A stretch of 64,000 nt of DNA from Laguncularia racemosa (lineage: Eukaryota; Streptophyta; Magnoliopsida; Myrtales; Combretaceae): the NCBI GenBank assembly GCA_037954665.1, contig JBBMOL010000099.1, positions 124,001 to 188,000 on the forward strand, in the 5' to 3' direction. Shown piece after piece: positions 25,601 through 37,160 of the stretch. The translations under genes were made by a program, and so were the position numbers. The notes under the pieces were generated by a model, which had not been told where the DNA came from, ran no database searches, and saw only the letters and a program-made list of their open reading frames with translations. Numbering within the stretch: position 1 is the first letter of the stretch; every line of letters starts with the position of its first letter.

Positions 25601-28326
25601 AGATTGCCGAATTCCTTACTCATAGTGGTTACCTGGTAGAACCTACAGACACTAGTCTATTTGTCAAAGCTGTTGGAAGCAAACTAGCAATTGTGCTAGT
25701 GTATGTGGATGATCTGATTCTTACAAGAGACAATGAGGAAGAAATCCTTCGAACAAAAGAGAATTTGTCAATTCGGTTCCAAATGAAAGAGCTTGGACAA
25801 CTTACTCACTTTCTTGGTTTGGAGGTTGATCATAGAAGAGATGGGATCCTACTCCATCAGCAAAAGTATTCCACAGATTTGTTGAAGAAATTTGGAATGC
25901 TCAACTGCAAGCCGATATCAACACCGATGGAGCCAAATGTCAAGATGTGTGCTCACGAAGGAAAAGACTTGAAAGATGTGACTATGTATCGACAATTGGT
26001 GGGTAGTCTGATATATCTAACTCTGACAAGACCCGATATCTCCTATGCTGTTGGTGTGATGAGTAGGTACATGCAAAATCCGAAGACATGTCACTTGGAA
26101 GCAGTTCGAAGGATTTTGAGATATGTTAAGGGAACACTTGGGTACGGCATTATGTACAAAAGAGGTGGAGACTGTAAACTGGTTGGATTTTGTGATGCAG
26201 ATTATGCAGGTGATCATGATACTCGAAGGTCTACTATAGGGCATGTGTTTATGCTTGGATCCGAAGCAGTTTCTTGGTGCAGCAAGAGGCAACCAACTGT
26301 TTCTTTATCATCAACTGAAGCGGCATATAGGGCAGCAGCTATGGCAGCTCAAGAAAGCACTTGGCTTATGCAGCTGTTGAGGGATTTACATCAGCCAATA
26401 AAGTATGCAGTTCTGCTACATTGTAACAATCAATCGGCTATACGTTTAGCAGAGAATCCAGTGTTTCACACGAGAACTAAGCATGTGGAAGTGCACTATC
26501 ACTTCATTAGGGAAAAAGTTCTCGAAGAACAAGTGGACTTAAGGAAAATCAAGACAGATCAAGCTGCAGATGTGTTCACCAAAGGTTTGAGTGGCAACAA
26601 GCTTGAAAGTCTTTGTCATCAGATTGGCATGGTGAATAGAGTAGAAGCTAATGTTGAGGGGGAGTATTAAAATCAATATCAAATTCTTAGTTGGTTGTTA
26701 TTTAGTCCTTATCTATTTAGTTGGTTTGTTTGTTTTTAGAATCTTTAGTAGTTTACAAAGGAGATAATGATGAATTAGATTTGTTGCTTAAAAAGTGAAA
26801 AACAAATAACCTTTGATTTGGTTTGTTTAAGCCTATATATAGGCTGTTCTTTTGATCAAATAAAATGGGGGAGTTTTTGTGATCTTCTGCTGCATCTTTT
26901 GCTATATCTTTCAACAGAAGACAGTGACAAAATGCTCAATTTGGGTTACAGTATTTCTACATTTCTCTATGGAGAATCAAGCAACAGGAGGACCGGATTT
27001 AGTAATGGCAAATGCCAACAAAGGGGCAACTCCACAACAAGAGCAGGTAGCCTGTTACCGATGGGTGATCATGCAAGTGCCAGCTCGAGCAATATTATTC
27101 TAATACTGTCCTCTCCTCAAATAGGCGGCTCACATAAACATAGAAATTTTCACATTTAACTAATTTGAAAAATAGACTAACCAGTCCAACAGAGAGAATC
27201 AAGAGCAGTCAAACTATACAGAATTCTAACTGGATCGTCATCTACATGTTCATATTCTCACCGATGGCACTCTAACTAATACAAAGAATAATTGCAATTT
27301 CAAACCTGTTAATTTTTGTCATCGTATATTCAGCAACTAACACAAATAGCTTCTAACACGTTGGCGGCAGTTTGGAAGCCAAACTCACTTTTTGAGAAAT
27401 TGTGGAAGCTAACTACGATTTCTGAATTCTGGGTTAAAAGGTTAAGTGCACAAATTGTATAATTAAGGAACTGAAATGCAATTTACATATTAAAAAAGGA
27501 ATAGAGACATACCCGAATACGAGCAGTAGCATCTTGACCAGATTGAAGAAGTAAGGCAATGTCGCGCCTCATCTGCTTCACAACCGCCTGTCTCTTGTTC
27601 CTCAGCAGCTTTATTCTCGCGACAGACATTTTCGCTGCGGTTTTGCTGTTTCATCGCCCAAGAAAAAGATCAAACTTTTTGAAGGAATTCGTCTTGATCT
27701 ACAGAATAAAACTTTACCAGCAATAAGTCAAATTTCGCTTTTTAGAGTAATCACCATCTGGGTAAGATTAGAAGATTCCTGTTCTCTTCAAAGAATAACA
27801 AACTGACACAACTCGATGCAACTAACCGGACATATAGGCTATATAGCCGAATAGTCACAGGAATCATATAATGAAGTAAATCAATCATTGAGAATATGTA
27901 ATTATATATGAAACCTGAAAACGCGTTTGCGGTACAAACAATCAATCCTATCTCGTAGTTTTCACTTTCTAGTACCAGACAAACTGATCGCTGACATTTT
28001 CTTCGTATTTTCAGTAATCAAAGAAGAACCCAGACAACAGAACCCAAAAACACAAAGATTAATGATTGTCCTGCATCTGAAATTGCAAGTTTATCTTTCT
28101 TTTTCTTTGGTTTTTCTTAAACATATAACAATGAAAGTCCTTATAAATAGAAAAGTAAAATTGGCATTGTACAATTCCGGGCATTTTACCGAAACAGAAG
28201 ATGAATGGAAAATACATAATGCTCAAGGACTTACCATTTGGAAGAGTTGAAGCCATTTCGAAAGAGGGAAAGAGCGAGCTTCATGAACTTGTTGGTATGT
28301 GATTTAGCCATACTCATCACTGCCAT
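19648..28326 (-). CDS. ISTL: IST1-like protein (Ist1 domain, ESCRT-III associated), six exons
   Basis: IST1-like proteins bind ESCRT-III subunits and regulate VPS4 during multivesicular-body sorting. Exons in transcript order: 28235-28326, 27513-27645, 20969-21072, 20729-20900, 20487-20627, 19648-20352. All are GT-AG and phases agree; stop TAG at 19648-19650. The product is about 448 residues from ATG 28326 (MAVMSMAKSHTNK) or 443 from ATG 28311 (MAKSHTNKF); either start is possible. The Ist1 domain covers roughly residues 10-190, with landmarks MSVARIKLLRNKRQAVVKQM, TARIRVEHVMREQNVLAANE, QCPADLKEGIASVIFAAPRC and KKYGKDFVAAAVDL. The tail is low-complexity, with an alanine-rich stretch (SAAEAAAESAKQAVAAAQAA) and a conserved-looking end PKLPDYDELSARFEALKYWK. 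Intron 2 (21073-27512) is 6.4 kb because of a copia insertion. A (CT)n tract lies upstream on the sense strand. Which Arabidopsis paralogue it matches is not decided. Confidence 0.88.
22217..22299. repeat. Duplicated host segment at the copia insertion site
   Basis: CCCAAAGTCACCAAGAAGA occurs at about 22214 and again ending at 22299, with the intervening GACAGTGACAAAAGGCTC and GGTTACAGCATTTCTACATT. After the copia element, 26917-26975 resumes with GAAGACAGTGACAAAATGCTC and GGTTACAGTATTTCTACATT. So the intron held a tandem duplication of about 70 bp, and the element landed in its second copy. Confidence 0.75.
22300..22551 (+). repeat. 5' LTR of copia element
   Basis: 252 bp, starting TATTAAAATCAATATC and ending ATCTTTCAACA. 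It contains a TATA-like CCTATAAATAGG. It differs from the 3' LTR at four positions that I can see (about 98.4% identity), indicating a fairly recent insertion. Confidence 0.92.
22629..26670 (+). pseudogene. Copia gag-pol polyprotein, inactivated
   Basis: Gag begins near 22629 with an early in-frame stop (about 22641). A frame change near 22790-22830 follows, then stops near 22999 and 23122. The CCHC knuckle CFNCKKKGHMARDC is at 23374-23415. The protease core reads WIINSGCSNHM, with Asn at 23569-23571 where the family has the catalytic Asp. Integrase follows: LWHMQLGHVSYSKL, CAGCQYGK, then HSDVF with its Asp intact at 24160-24162. After a frameshift near 24250 comes RTNNGGEF, with Asn at 24345-24347 in the second catalytic Asp position. 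Further stops and shifts lie near 24485-24640. Reverse transcriptase has stops at about 25441 and 25516, while its YVDD box (25702-25713) is intact. RNase H (GFCDADYAGDHDTRRS) and the C-terminal TKHVEVHYHFIREKV block are open to 26670. Confidence 0.9.
26665..26916 (+). repeat. 3' LTR of copia element
   Basis: 252 bp, same ends as the 5' LTR (TATTAAAATC ... TTTCAACA), preceded by the purine tract and followed by the GAAGA target duplication. Confidence 0.92.
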
Positions 28327-28469
28327 GACCTTCCTCAAGAGACTGGCTGTTTTGTTATTTATCTAGATGGTGGAACGAAGAAACGTGATAAGCATGTAAT
28401 GGACAAAAAGTGAAGAAAAGGGTCTAATATGGAAAGTGGGAGAATTAAAGATAGAGCTTTAATGGAGGG

Positions 28470-28494
28470 GAGAGAGAGAGAGAGAGAGAGAGAG
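28470..28494. repeat. GA microsatellite upstream of IST1-like start
   Basis: About 12 GA units, i.e. a (CT)n tract on the gene's sense strand roughly 145 bp upstream of the ATG. CT-rich tracts near plant transcription starts are common. Whether it lies in the 5' UTR or the promoter cannot be told without transcripts. Confidence 0.7.
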
Positions 28495-29479
28495 AAGGGC
28501 GTGAAAAGAAAAGAAATGATTTTGGTTGAAGAAGAGAGTAAGACTGTGAGACAGGGACGAGGACTAGAAGAGTATCTCTTTAAACGAGGAAATATAGCCG
28601 TTATGGTAATCGACGGGGCTCTGATCGACGCGTGGGATCTCTATGATTGTTGCGTTACCCCCTTTTGCATAAATTATTAGAATACCAAAAAATAGAAAAT
28701 AATTACATAAATACAAATTAAATATCTATTCACATTTTCTATAAAAATTTAAATTTAATTATATAGAAATATAAAACGTTTCATCATTTCTTTTTTGAAA
28801 TTCTAATTTTAAGGAAATTGCATAATTACCAGAAAGCGATACGTTTTTTTCTCTTTAATAGAAGTGATTAATTTGTTAATGAAAGTTTCTCTTTAACCTT
28901 AAATAATATAAATGACGTTAAGAAAACATCTTGTCCCAAAAATTTAAAAGAAATGGTAAATCGTAAATACATCATTATATTTAATTTATATGTACTTATT
29001 TTTTTATTTCTGAAATTATATTCTCAATTATTTAAAAAATTGTATTTAAACTTTTATATAACTAATCTATGCTTGATTTTATTTTATTTTATTTTTAATT
29101 TTAAGTTTTTTTTTAATTATTTTCTTCAAGGGCAACATAATAAAATAGAGTTTAGAAATATACTAATTAAATATTTACTAGTTAAACATTCAATTTTAAA
29201 TATAACGACTAAAAGTACATAAAATAAATAAATAAATAAATATATATATATAGTTATGTACTTTATTTACAATTTACCTAAAAAAAGAGTTGTAACTAGT
29301 TTTTTAATGTCCATTTGTTTTGTTATAATAAAAATTTTATTACAATCTTATTTCACTTGAAAAAGAGATTATAATGTTTACATTGGAACATGAAATAGAT
29401 ATTTAGATTTGAATTGCAATTACATAAGTTGCCAAATTACAATGCCCCTACAAAAGCTCTGAATTAGAATTCTGTAGAG

Positions 29480-29880
29480 GCCTCATTTTCTTTTTTCCCA
29501 TTTGTCCTTAGCAATTGCGCTACTGTGGAGATCAGATCTACACGAAGGAGGGGAAAGGGGAAACTTGATAAGAGGAACAAGAAGGTGGAGATTTGTCCAT
29601 GGAGGACACTCTGGAGATTTGTCGCTGGCCGTCGTCGTGATCTGTTCGTGGAAACGTGGAGATCTGTCCGTGGAAATGTGCACTGTCGAGATCTGGGAAA
29701 CGTCACTGAGAAGAGAGGCACTGTCGTCGCGATCTGTCTGTGGAGATATGTCCTTCACAGCCCAATGTAGCCGAATCTCTCTACCGCCCCTTTCTTCCGC
29801 ATCCACTCCGGTATGACTGACATGTGGTGCTATAGGCGTCTCTCCACCGTCCCGTCTCTCATGTGCTTTATCTTTTCGAG
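29480..29880. other. GC-rich island with a repeated GATCTGTCCGTGG-type motif
   Basis: About 400 bp much richer in GC than its AT-rich flanks. Variants of GGAGAT(T/C)TGTCC(G/A)TGG occur at least six times. Frames are open on both strands at once (for example 29502-29816 plus, 29483-29806 minus). That is expected from composition and repeat structure rather than from a gene. Origin unknown. Confidence 0.45.
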
Positions 29881-30912
29881 GATAAATGAAAATGTGATGT
29901 TGTTCTTAATAGTTGAAATTTATTTTGGTTGAGAGGACAAGAGAATGGTAACCATATAAAAACGGAATTTATACGGTTCATGTAAATTATTTTGTATACT
30001 ATTTTCATAATTATAAAAATATGACTTATGTATGGGGAATGCATAAATCGGTATTTTCACGATCAATACGTGAATTGTATTTAACAATGCTTTACACGAT
30101 CAATCGATATTTTGTATAGTTGAATTACAATAATAGGTTTATTCTAACGTTATAATAGCACGTTTTTCGGATACATCTAGGTAGTTGCTTGTTGATGTTG
30201 ACTCGGGATTACAATTTTTTGGAGACACAATCCAATTTGAGGCTTAATTTAAAGATGTTTTCGTCGTTTTATTTATTATTTCATCCTTATTTCTTTTTTT
30301 ATTCCTTTAAGTAAATAATATAGTATCAATTCCATTACATTTAAATAAACATTATCATACAAATCCGTTGGCTATTATATTTTTCAATAATAGCTATTTT
30401 ATTACATACCTATTTTATTCAACAAAGTAAACGGGCTCTAAAGAAATTTTCTCTTAAGAGTATTTAATTGCCTACTAACCATTTAACTTACATTTGTGGA
30501 TGCACTCAGAAGTTTTTAGAAGTCAGTAAATATGTTTTTCGATGCTATTTCACTTTTTGAGGAGATATGGGATTTGAAATGTATACATATATATATTTGA
30601 AATTTGAGATAGGTAAATAACACGAAAGTTAATTGGTCCAAAGTTCTATTATTATTTTACTTAATGAGTAAATGAATTAACATAATACAAATATACCATA
30701 TCTAATATTATGCTATAGAAACAAATATAAATAAATGTAACTAAATTTTCATGATAAATTGAAATTATTACATGGTTAATGAGGGTATACATTGAGAATG
30801 ACCATTACTAAGAATAGTTTAAGAATTTTTATTTTAATATTTATTTCGTATAATTTTTTATTGCGAGGAATAGTTATTCCAATATTTACTTCACTTTATT
30901 AATTACAGTATC

Positions 30913-31134
30913 ATGGTTGTTAAACTTGTGATTTTACTTGAAATTTGAACATATAAAATTGATAAAATTGTATAGAATTGATGGAATAAAAAATTTATAG
31001 AATCACATATGTAAACTTATAATTCTATTTAAAAAATGTATCTAAATGATTTCATATCAATTTTAACTTTGGAAAATCTCATAAAATTGTAAACTCATAG
31101 AATTGAATAATTAACTTATGATTTTAACAATTAT
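30913..31134 (+). mobile_element. MITE family A, copy 2
   Basis: Starts ATGGTTGTTAAACTTGTG and ends TTATGATTTTAACAATTAT; the ends are inverted repeats. The interior matches copy 3 closely in order: AAATTGTATAGAAT, AGAATCATAT, TACCTAAATGATTT-like, AAACTCATAGAATT. Confidence 0.55.
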
Positions 31135-32510
31135 GGTAGTATTGAGTTGGGAATATGAATAAAATTACCAGTTTACCTCTATTCGATCATTCAATGTAGT
31201 ATTAATGAGAGTATAATGGTTATAATGTTTGAACATTTTATGAGGAAATAAAAAATTATGTCTTTTCTTAAGTAATATTTATTCCTAGTAGAGTGGGAAT
31301 AAAAAAGCTTTAGGAATTAAAATTTTCTCATCATTATTTCAAGTAAACAAGATAATAAACAGTTGTGAGTAGATAACTATTCCATTTCATCTCATTACTT
31401 CTAAGTAAACAAGCCGTAAGAATTAAAATTTTCTATTCATTTTTTCAAGTAAATAAGGTAATAAATATATGAAAGGAAATAATTCTTTTTTATTACCTCT
31501 AAGTAAATGTGCCATAATTAGTAAAAAAATCATTAATGAAAAAAAATAACTAAAGGTAAAAATATTAACATGTCTATTTTATTGGTTTTTTTAAAGTAAT
31601 TAACTATTAAAACATTTTAAGTTGTTATACAGTAAAGAGCTAGTTTAAATTTAAGGTAAATTTCAAGAGATATTCAAGGTAAAATTCAACATTATTGGTC
31701 TCGATAAGTAATCAATAGAGGAGTGAATTGATTATGTTTTAAAACTTTTCCGACGAAACAACTTACTTTGATTACTTATTAGCAAATATTTGATAAAACT
31801 TAAACTTTGTTGGCAATAGACTTTATAAACTTAAAATAGTAGATAAATTGCAAATATTGATAAATAAACAGATAAACAAATAGAGATTAAGGGATAAGAA
31901 ATAAGAATTTTTTTTGGATAATTAGGGATAAGAAAATTATACAGTAATTTATAGTAATTCTACCTTGTATGTTAATCTACTCTTACAGCCTCTACCCACT
32001 CACTAGGATCCTAGTTATCTTTACTAGCTTGTTTCACTATATCAAAAGAAAAAAAAAAAAAGAAAGAAAGAAAAGAAAAGAAAAAGAAAATTCAAACAAT
32101 GTTACAACAATCATCACTCATATAGTTGCTTCGATATAATTTTTAGTCACTTCCTTTGCTCTGTATCATTTAACCTTTATTATCAAGTAAATCATAAAAA
32201 CTATAGGAAAACAAATATAGTCAAATTCTGGAATGAAGTTTTCAGTCTATGAAGATTTGACAAGTATTATCTTCTACAATTTAGCTCAAAACTCAAATAA
32301 TGAGAATATGAATTAAAATTCATTCACACACTTCTCTCAAAAATGTGGTTTTTGATATTGTAGCTATGTCTTGTCTCATCCTTCTTAGTTTATATTTATA
32401 GCTAATATCCTAATGTTCAAAACTTAATTTTCTTCTTGATCTTAACTTTTCTCAAAATCTCGTCTTTAATTTCTTCAATTCAAATTTGTTGCGTTTTAAA
32501 TATGAATAAT

Positions 32511-32712
32511 AATCTATATTGAATGTTGTCAATAACCTATTAATGCTCCAAAATCCTTCCTTTTTGGTTTTCAAATCAATAATAGACTTTCGATGTATAA
32601 TAATCCTTTCAATAGATAATACATTATCTCATGATATTTTTGCCCAACTTTAGTGAAACAGGTTAAATATATTACCTAAATATACTTAACTAGTGGAGGT
32701 GGGTCTTGACCT
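32511..32712. repeat. Direct repeat unit 1 (about 200 bp)
   Basis: Starts AATCTATATTGAATGTTGTC and ends GGTGGGTCTTGACCT. It recurs at 33186-33385 at roughly 85% identity. The 473 bp between the units have LTR-like features. Confidence 0.75.
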
Positions 32713-33185
32713 GTTGTTGATACTATATTTTAGATTTATGCCCCTCAAGCCCAATTTAACTTGCCCATGCCCACAACTGAGCTCCAAAGACTAGAATTCG
32801 AGCTCTCAAGTCGTAGTCCAAGAACTAGAGATTGGTCTGAGCTCCAATGCACAACTTAGACCGAACATCAACTCAATCTTACTACACTTGCTTGATAGAC
32901 GAGAGGATCTAGGAAAGATATAGCTTGCATATGGAAATAATGTAGACGTGAGACAAATCCACTTACCATACAATAAAATCCACCTACCAAGTTGTCTTAA
33001 CCCTAATGCCTATAAATAGGGGTTAAGGCCATTAGGATATATGCTTCAAATCTTAGGCCTTATACTCTTTTTAGCTTATTAGCTTCATAAACACTTGTGT
33101 TGACTTAGATATTGGAATAACCACGCTAGAACTATCTCTAACATCCTTTTAGGCCTTATGTGTTCTCTATTGCAAGTGTTTTCAT
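32713..33185 (+). mobile_element. Possible solo LTR or LTR fragment between direct repeats
   Basis: A 473-bp segment with a good TATA box (CCTATAAATAGGGG, about 33010). It is followed about 100 bp on by GTGTTGACTTAG and CTAGAACTATCTCTAACATCC, a style often seen in plant gypsy LTRs (recalled). It begins near TGTTGATACTA and ends near GTGTTTTCA, but no target duplication was seen. Confidence 0.35.
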
Positions 33186-33385
33186 AATCTATATTGAATG
33201 TTGTCAATCTCTTGTTAATGCTCCAAAATCATTTCTTTCTATTCTTCAAATCAATAATAGACTTTTGATGTATAACAACCCTTCCAATAGATAAAACATT
33301 ATCTCATGATACTTTTTCCAATTTTAGTAGAACAGGTTAAATATATTATTTAAATATATATGATTAGTCGGGGTGGGTCTTGACC
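33186..33385. repeat. Direct repeat unit 2 (about 200 bp)
   Basis: Partner of 32511-32712; shares ATGCTCCAAAATC, CAAATCAATAATAGACTTT, CATTATCTCATGATA and ACAGGTTAAATATATTA. Confidence 0.75.
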
Positions 33386-36300
33386 TATAAACCATATTTG
33401 ATTTATTTATTCCTTTAATTCCATAAATTTGTAATCTTTTTCTTTGTTTACAATCTACTTATTTCATTTTTGTTCTTTGGGATGAGCATTCTTATGTTGT
33501 AAATCCTGCTATTTTAGAATTTGTTCCATTGTCTTTTTCAGAAATGTACCACTACTCGATATCTTCATTTATTGTCCTTTCGAAACCATCTTTTAATGAA
33601 CCATATAAACCTGCTGCGATTAGATATTCCTATTATAAGTATCTAAACTCTGCACACTTGACAAATAACTAATAATGTATAGTAAATTCTTACCTTTCTC
33701 AAGCTTTTGGCATATAATTTATTTTCCAAAAACTTATTCATATCATTGTTTGCATCAAAATTTATTCTTGTATTTCTTACAAATACTTATACCTCATAAC
33801 TTACGTTGTTTATCTTATATCTTTTTTATTGGAGTGATGTAACGGGTTAGATTTTTAATTTTATCTCTTTCTCAGAAAAAAAAATTGGTTTAAGTAGCAG
33901 TCCACATCAACTAAATAGATGAGTTGTGAGATCCACATTTTTGTCATCAATATAAGTGTTGATTTTTTTTTAATTTAAAGTGTTTCTTTAAATTTAATAT
34001 TTAAGGAAAGTACCTCTATAATTTTCCTTAAATTTATCAGAATTTTATGGGCACATAATTTATTATTTTTTACCATTGTCACTTCGAAACACCCACGTTA
34101 GCATAAATAACATAGACGCATATGCTAAACTAATTATTACAGATTTTACAAATAATTAGGAGAGCCTCAATTCTTTTTAATATTTTAACAATAAAATCTT
34201 CAATAAAAACCTCACAAGTGTATGACCAAACTTAGATGTAAGCATTAGAAGCTATCATATACTACTAAATGTTATAAGTAAAATTAAGACCTTTATAACT
34301 TAATGGTATGAATATTAATATTTTAAATGGAATGGATCGGATTTAAATATCTTTTCTTTCATTATAATCACCAAAAAAAAAACCTTATAGGTAAGTTTTC
34401 ATTTCAAAATTTTAGAATTTACAATCATGAGATAGGGTATGTTGTATGATCTCTTAACTTTCCTAAGACCTTACATATTATAAATTTCAAGTTCCCATCC
34501 TAGATCTCAAGAATCCAACCTACACAGTGTTGCTAATAAATATGGTTTAATTTGACAAATGTAATGAGAATCGAGTTTAATTCTTATTGAAAATTCATTA
34601 TCTTCAACTTTAACAATTATTGTGGATTATATTTGTTGTATTTTATTATTATTTTGTGCTCCTATTAAAAATTTGTAATATTTGTACTTGTAATAATTTA
34701 CCTTAAAAAGTAATGTAAACTTACAATTTAAATATGATGATTTTGGACGATAATTTATTTTTTAATTAGAAAAGTATGAAAAAAAAAGTTAACAGATTCT
34801 ATAAAATATCTTGAAACTTACAAATTTTACATAATAAAGGGTTTGGGGTCACAATATGCATGCACTAAAATGCTAACAACATAAAAGAATTTTTGCTAGA
34901 TGGCTTTTTTATAGTTTACAAGTTGTAACGCTACAAAACCTTAAGTGCTACAATCCACCACATGTCCTTACAGGGTAAAAACACATTAAAGCTCTTAACT
35001 CAACTAACACTATGTAACCTGCAATAACTATTAACCAAAATTGAAATAATTCATCTGACGTTATTCATAATGATTCAATTACATCTCATTACAAACCATA
35101 AACTACTTTAAGATAATCTGCATACATTATTCTTATCAAAATCTAGAAATAGTTGAATTTCTAGCAATTTCTAACAATCAACTATCTTATCCTACTCTAA
35201 CAAAAGTCACCATGTCTGCAATGTTAAGAACTTCCTTTACTTTCTTCACCTAGTAATAATAATAATAATAGTACTCTACATTGCTCTCATCCTGTGCATA
35301 TGACCCTAGGTCCTTGTCATAAGTGTCGAGTCTAATTTTTTAATTTTCCCATTCCTAATCCGATCTAGACTAGACCCTATGCTCATCTAATATAGATCCT
35401 CGACTTGAGTTAGGAACTTCGTTTAATTTTGGAGTCGCCACCCAACTATTGTTGGGAAATATTGAATTAAGACTAAAGGAGCGGATTAGTCTTAATTTGG
35501 ACCACTAGTCGTCGTGATTTCCTCTTATCGTTTTTGGTGAAAAGAGGAAAAGGAAAACCAGAGTTTCTAAGTTCGGAAGCTAACCTATTAAAACCTTACG
35601 GTTACCACATAATATCCTAAAATTATCTCTATCTAGAAATGTCTTTTATTTTGTTTCTGTTGCCTTTTATTGTGTTTTTGAATGGTTATTTGAAAAAAAA
35701 AATTGATTTTTTTATTTCATTTTATGAGTTGACCCAAATGGGTGCCTACGTACCTGCTATTCAGGATCAAACAAGCCGTAGTTCGCTTTTCCTAAAAAGA
35801 TTTAGTAGGTTTGTGAATTTTAATTTTGAAATCACTTTTGATTTATGTTTTTAACATTTTTGGGATTTTTCTAAAAATCTAAACCTAAGCTTAATAATTT
35901 GATTTTTGAAAATAATTTTTGGGGAAAACATCAATTTTGTATTTATTTGAGAAAATGATTTTTCTAAGTGATAAAACTCATTTTTTCTATTTCTTTCTTA
36001 ATTTTCTAATTTTTATTAATTTTTTATTATTTTTTGTGATTTTTTAATGATTTTTTATGATTTTTATGATTCTTTTATTATTTTAAAATTTTTATAATCT
36101 TTATAAGTTTTTATAATTTTTTTATTTTTTATTAATTTTTCATAATTTTTGTGCATTTTTGTTTTATTAAAAAATTTTCTTCTAGGTTCTACCATATTTC
36201 AAAATCTAAAGTTTTATTATTTTTTTTCCTAATATTTTTATTATTTTCTACATTTTTATTATTTATTATTTTGATTATATTTTTTTCTTTTTATTTATTA

Positions 36301-36489
36301 TTATTATTATTTTATATTATTAACTCCTAAAAAATCTAATTTCTAACATTTTTCTATTTATTGAAATATAAATAACACATAAGTAAATAAACAAATAAAT
36401 AAATTACAAATTAATAAATAAATAACAAAATTAATAAATCAATTCGGAATAAAATAAAACAAAATAAAATAAAATAAACGGAAAATCCG

Positions 36490-36511
36490 ACTTACCTGGA
36501 TCCAGGTAAGT
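36490..36511. promoter_or_regulatory. Palindromic splice-donor motif in solo LTR leader
   Basis: A perfect 22-bp palindrome made of ACTTACCTGGA and its inverse. Each arm contains CAG/GTAAGT, a full match to the 5' splice consensus, so a donor exists on both strands. On the minus strand it lies about 300 nt downstream of the TATA box, where a leader intron could start. Confidence 0.5.
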
Positions 36512-36807
36512 GCGCGGGTCGGGTCGGTCGGGTTGAATCGGGTCTGGTCAAAGCGGTCGAACATGGCGGTGGGGAATGCTCATTGACGGCGTTCCGGCGG
36601 CCTTTTGCAACGGTTGAGGTGTCGAATCCTAGGTTATCGAGGGTAAGGAATCCAATGGTGGCAGTGGTTTGCTCCAAAAACGCCTCCTGGTGGTTGCTCA
36701 ACTCTTGATCGATGGTCGCGGCTCCAAACTCCTCCGGTGGACTTCGATTCTCTCTTTTCTCTCACTTTCTCTCGCTTTTGATCTGTCTTCTGGCTTCCTC
36801 ACTTCAT

Positions 36808-36821
36808 CCTCTATTTATAGG
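36808..36821 (-). promoter_or_regulatory. TATA box of solo LTR
   Basis: CCTATAAATAGAGG on the minus strand, a textbook plant TATA element. Predicted start about 30 bp further at about 36780. It fixes the most likely orientation of the LTR. Confidence 0.6.
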
Positions 36822-37160
36822 CTCTCGAAATCGAGCTGGATAAGCTCGGATTTCCACCGATCGAGGCAAATTGTATTTGCGGTTAAATGAAACAACTCCG
36901 ATTCGTGTAAATCCTTCGATTTGTTGAGATTTGATTTCAATTGGATGATGTTTATTTCAATTCGGTTGAAGATCTATTGGATTTGTGCAAAAAATTGAAT
37001 CGAAACGGCCGAAATTAGAATTTTTCTCCTCGCCGGCGATCTCGGACCAAGGTTGAAGACAATCACGCGCCCGGCGCGTGCGTTTGCTCCAGCCAATCAG
37101 ATGCTGCCACGTGTCCCAGGTAAATGAAAAATTTGCAAAATGCGGAATCTGCTTCCCCCG

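Larger units (their letters stand above)
22300..26916 (+). mobile_element. Ty1/copia LTR retrotransposon in intron 2 of IST1-like gene
   Basis: 4617 bp with identical-length LTRs (22300-22551, 26665-26916), a 5-bp target duplication GAAGA (22295-22299, 26917-26921), a primer-binding site TGGTATCAGAG at 22555 and a purine tract GTTGAGGGGGAG just before the 3' LTR. The internal order is gag, protease, integrase, reverse transcriptase, RNase H, which defines Ty1/copia. The coding region has several stops and at least two frameshifts. The element is antisense to the host gene and sits in an intron, so the host frame is untouched. Confidence 0.93.
28495..35323. other. Gene-free spacer upstream of the IST1-like gene
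   Basis: AT-rich. It holds a GC-richer island (29480-29880), an AAAT/TA tract near 29219-29250, a MITE copy (30913-31134), a purine tract (32047-32090), a pair of 200-bp direct repeats (32511-32712, 33186-33385), and an AAT tract near 35253. No frame with family features was recognised. Confidence 0.6.

Noticed and set aside
29464..29816. Overlapping open frames on both strands, up to 107 residues
   Set aside because: Several frames are open at once in a GC-rich, motif-repetitive block; none has domain-like features.
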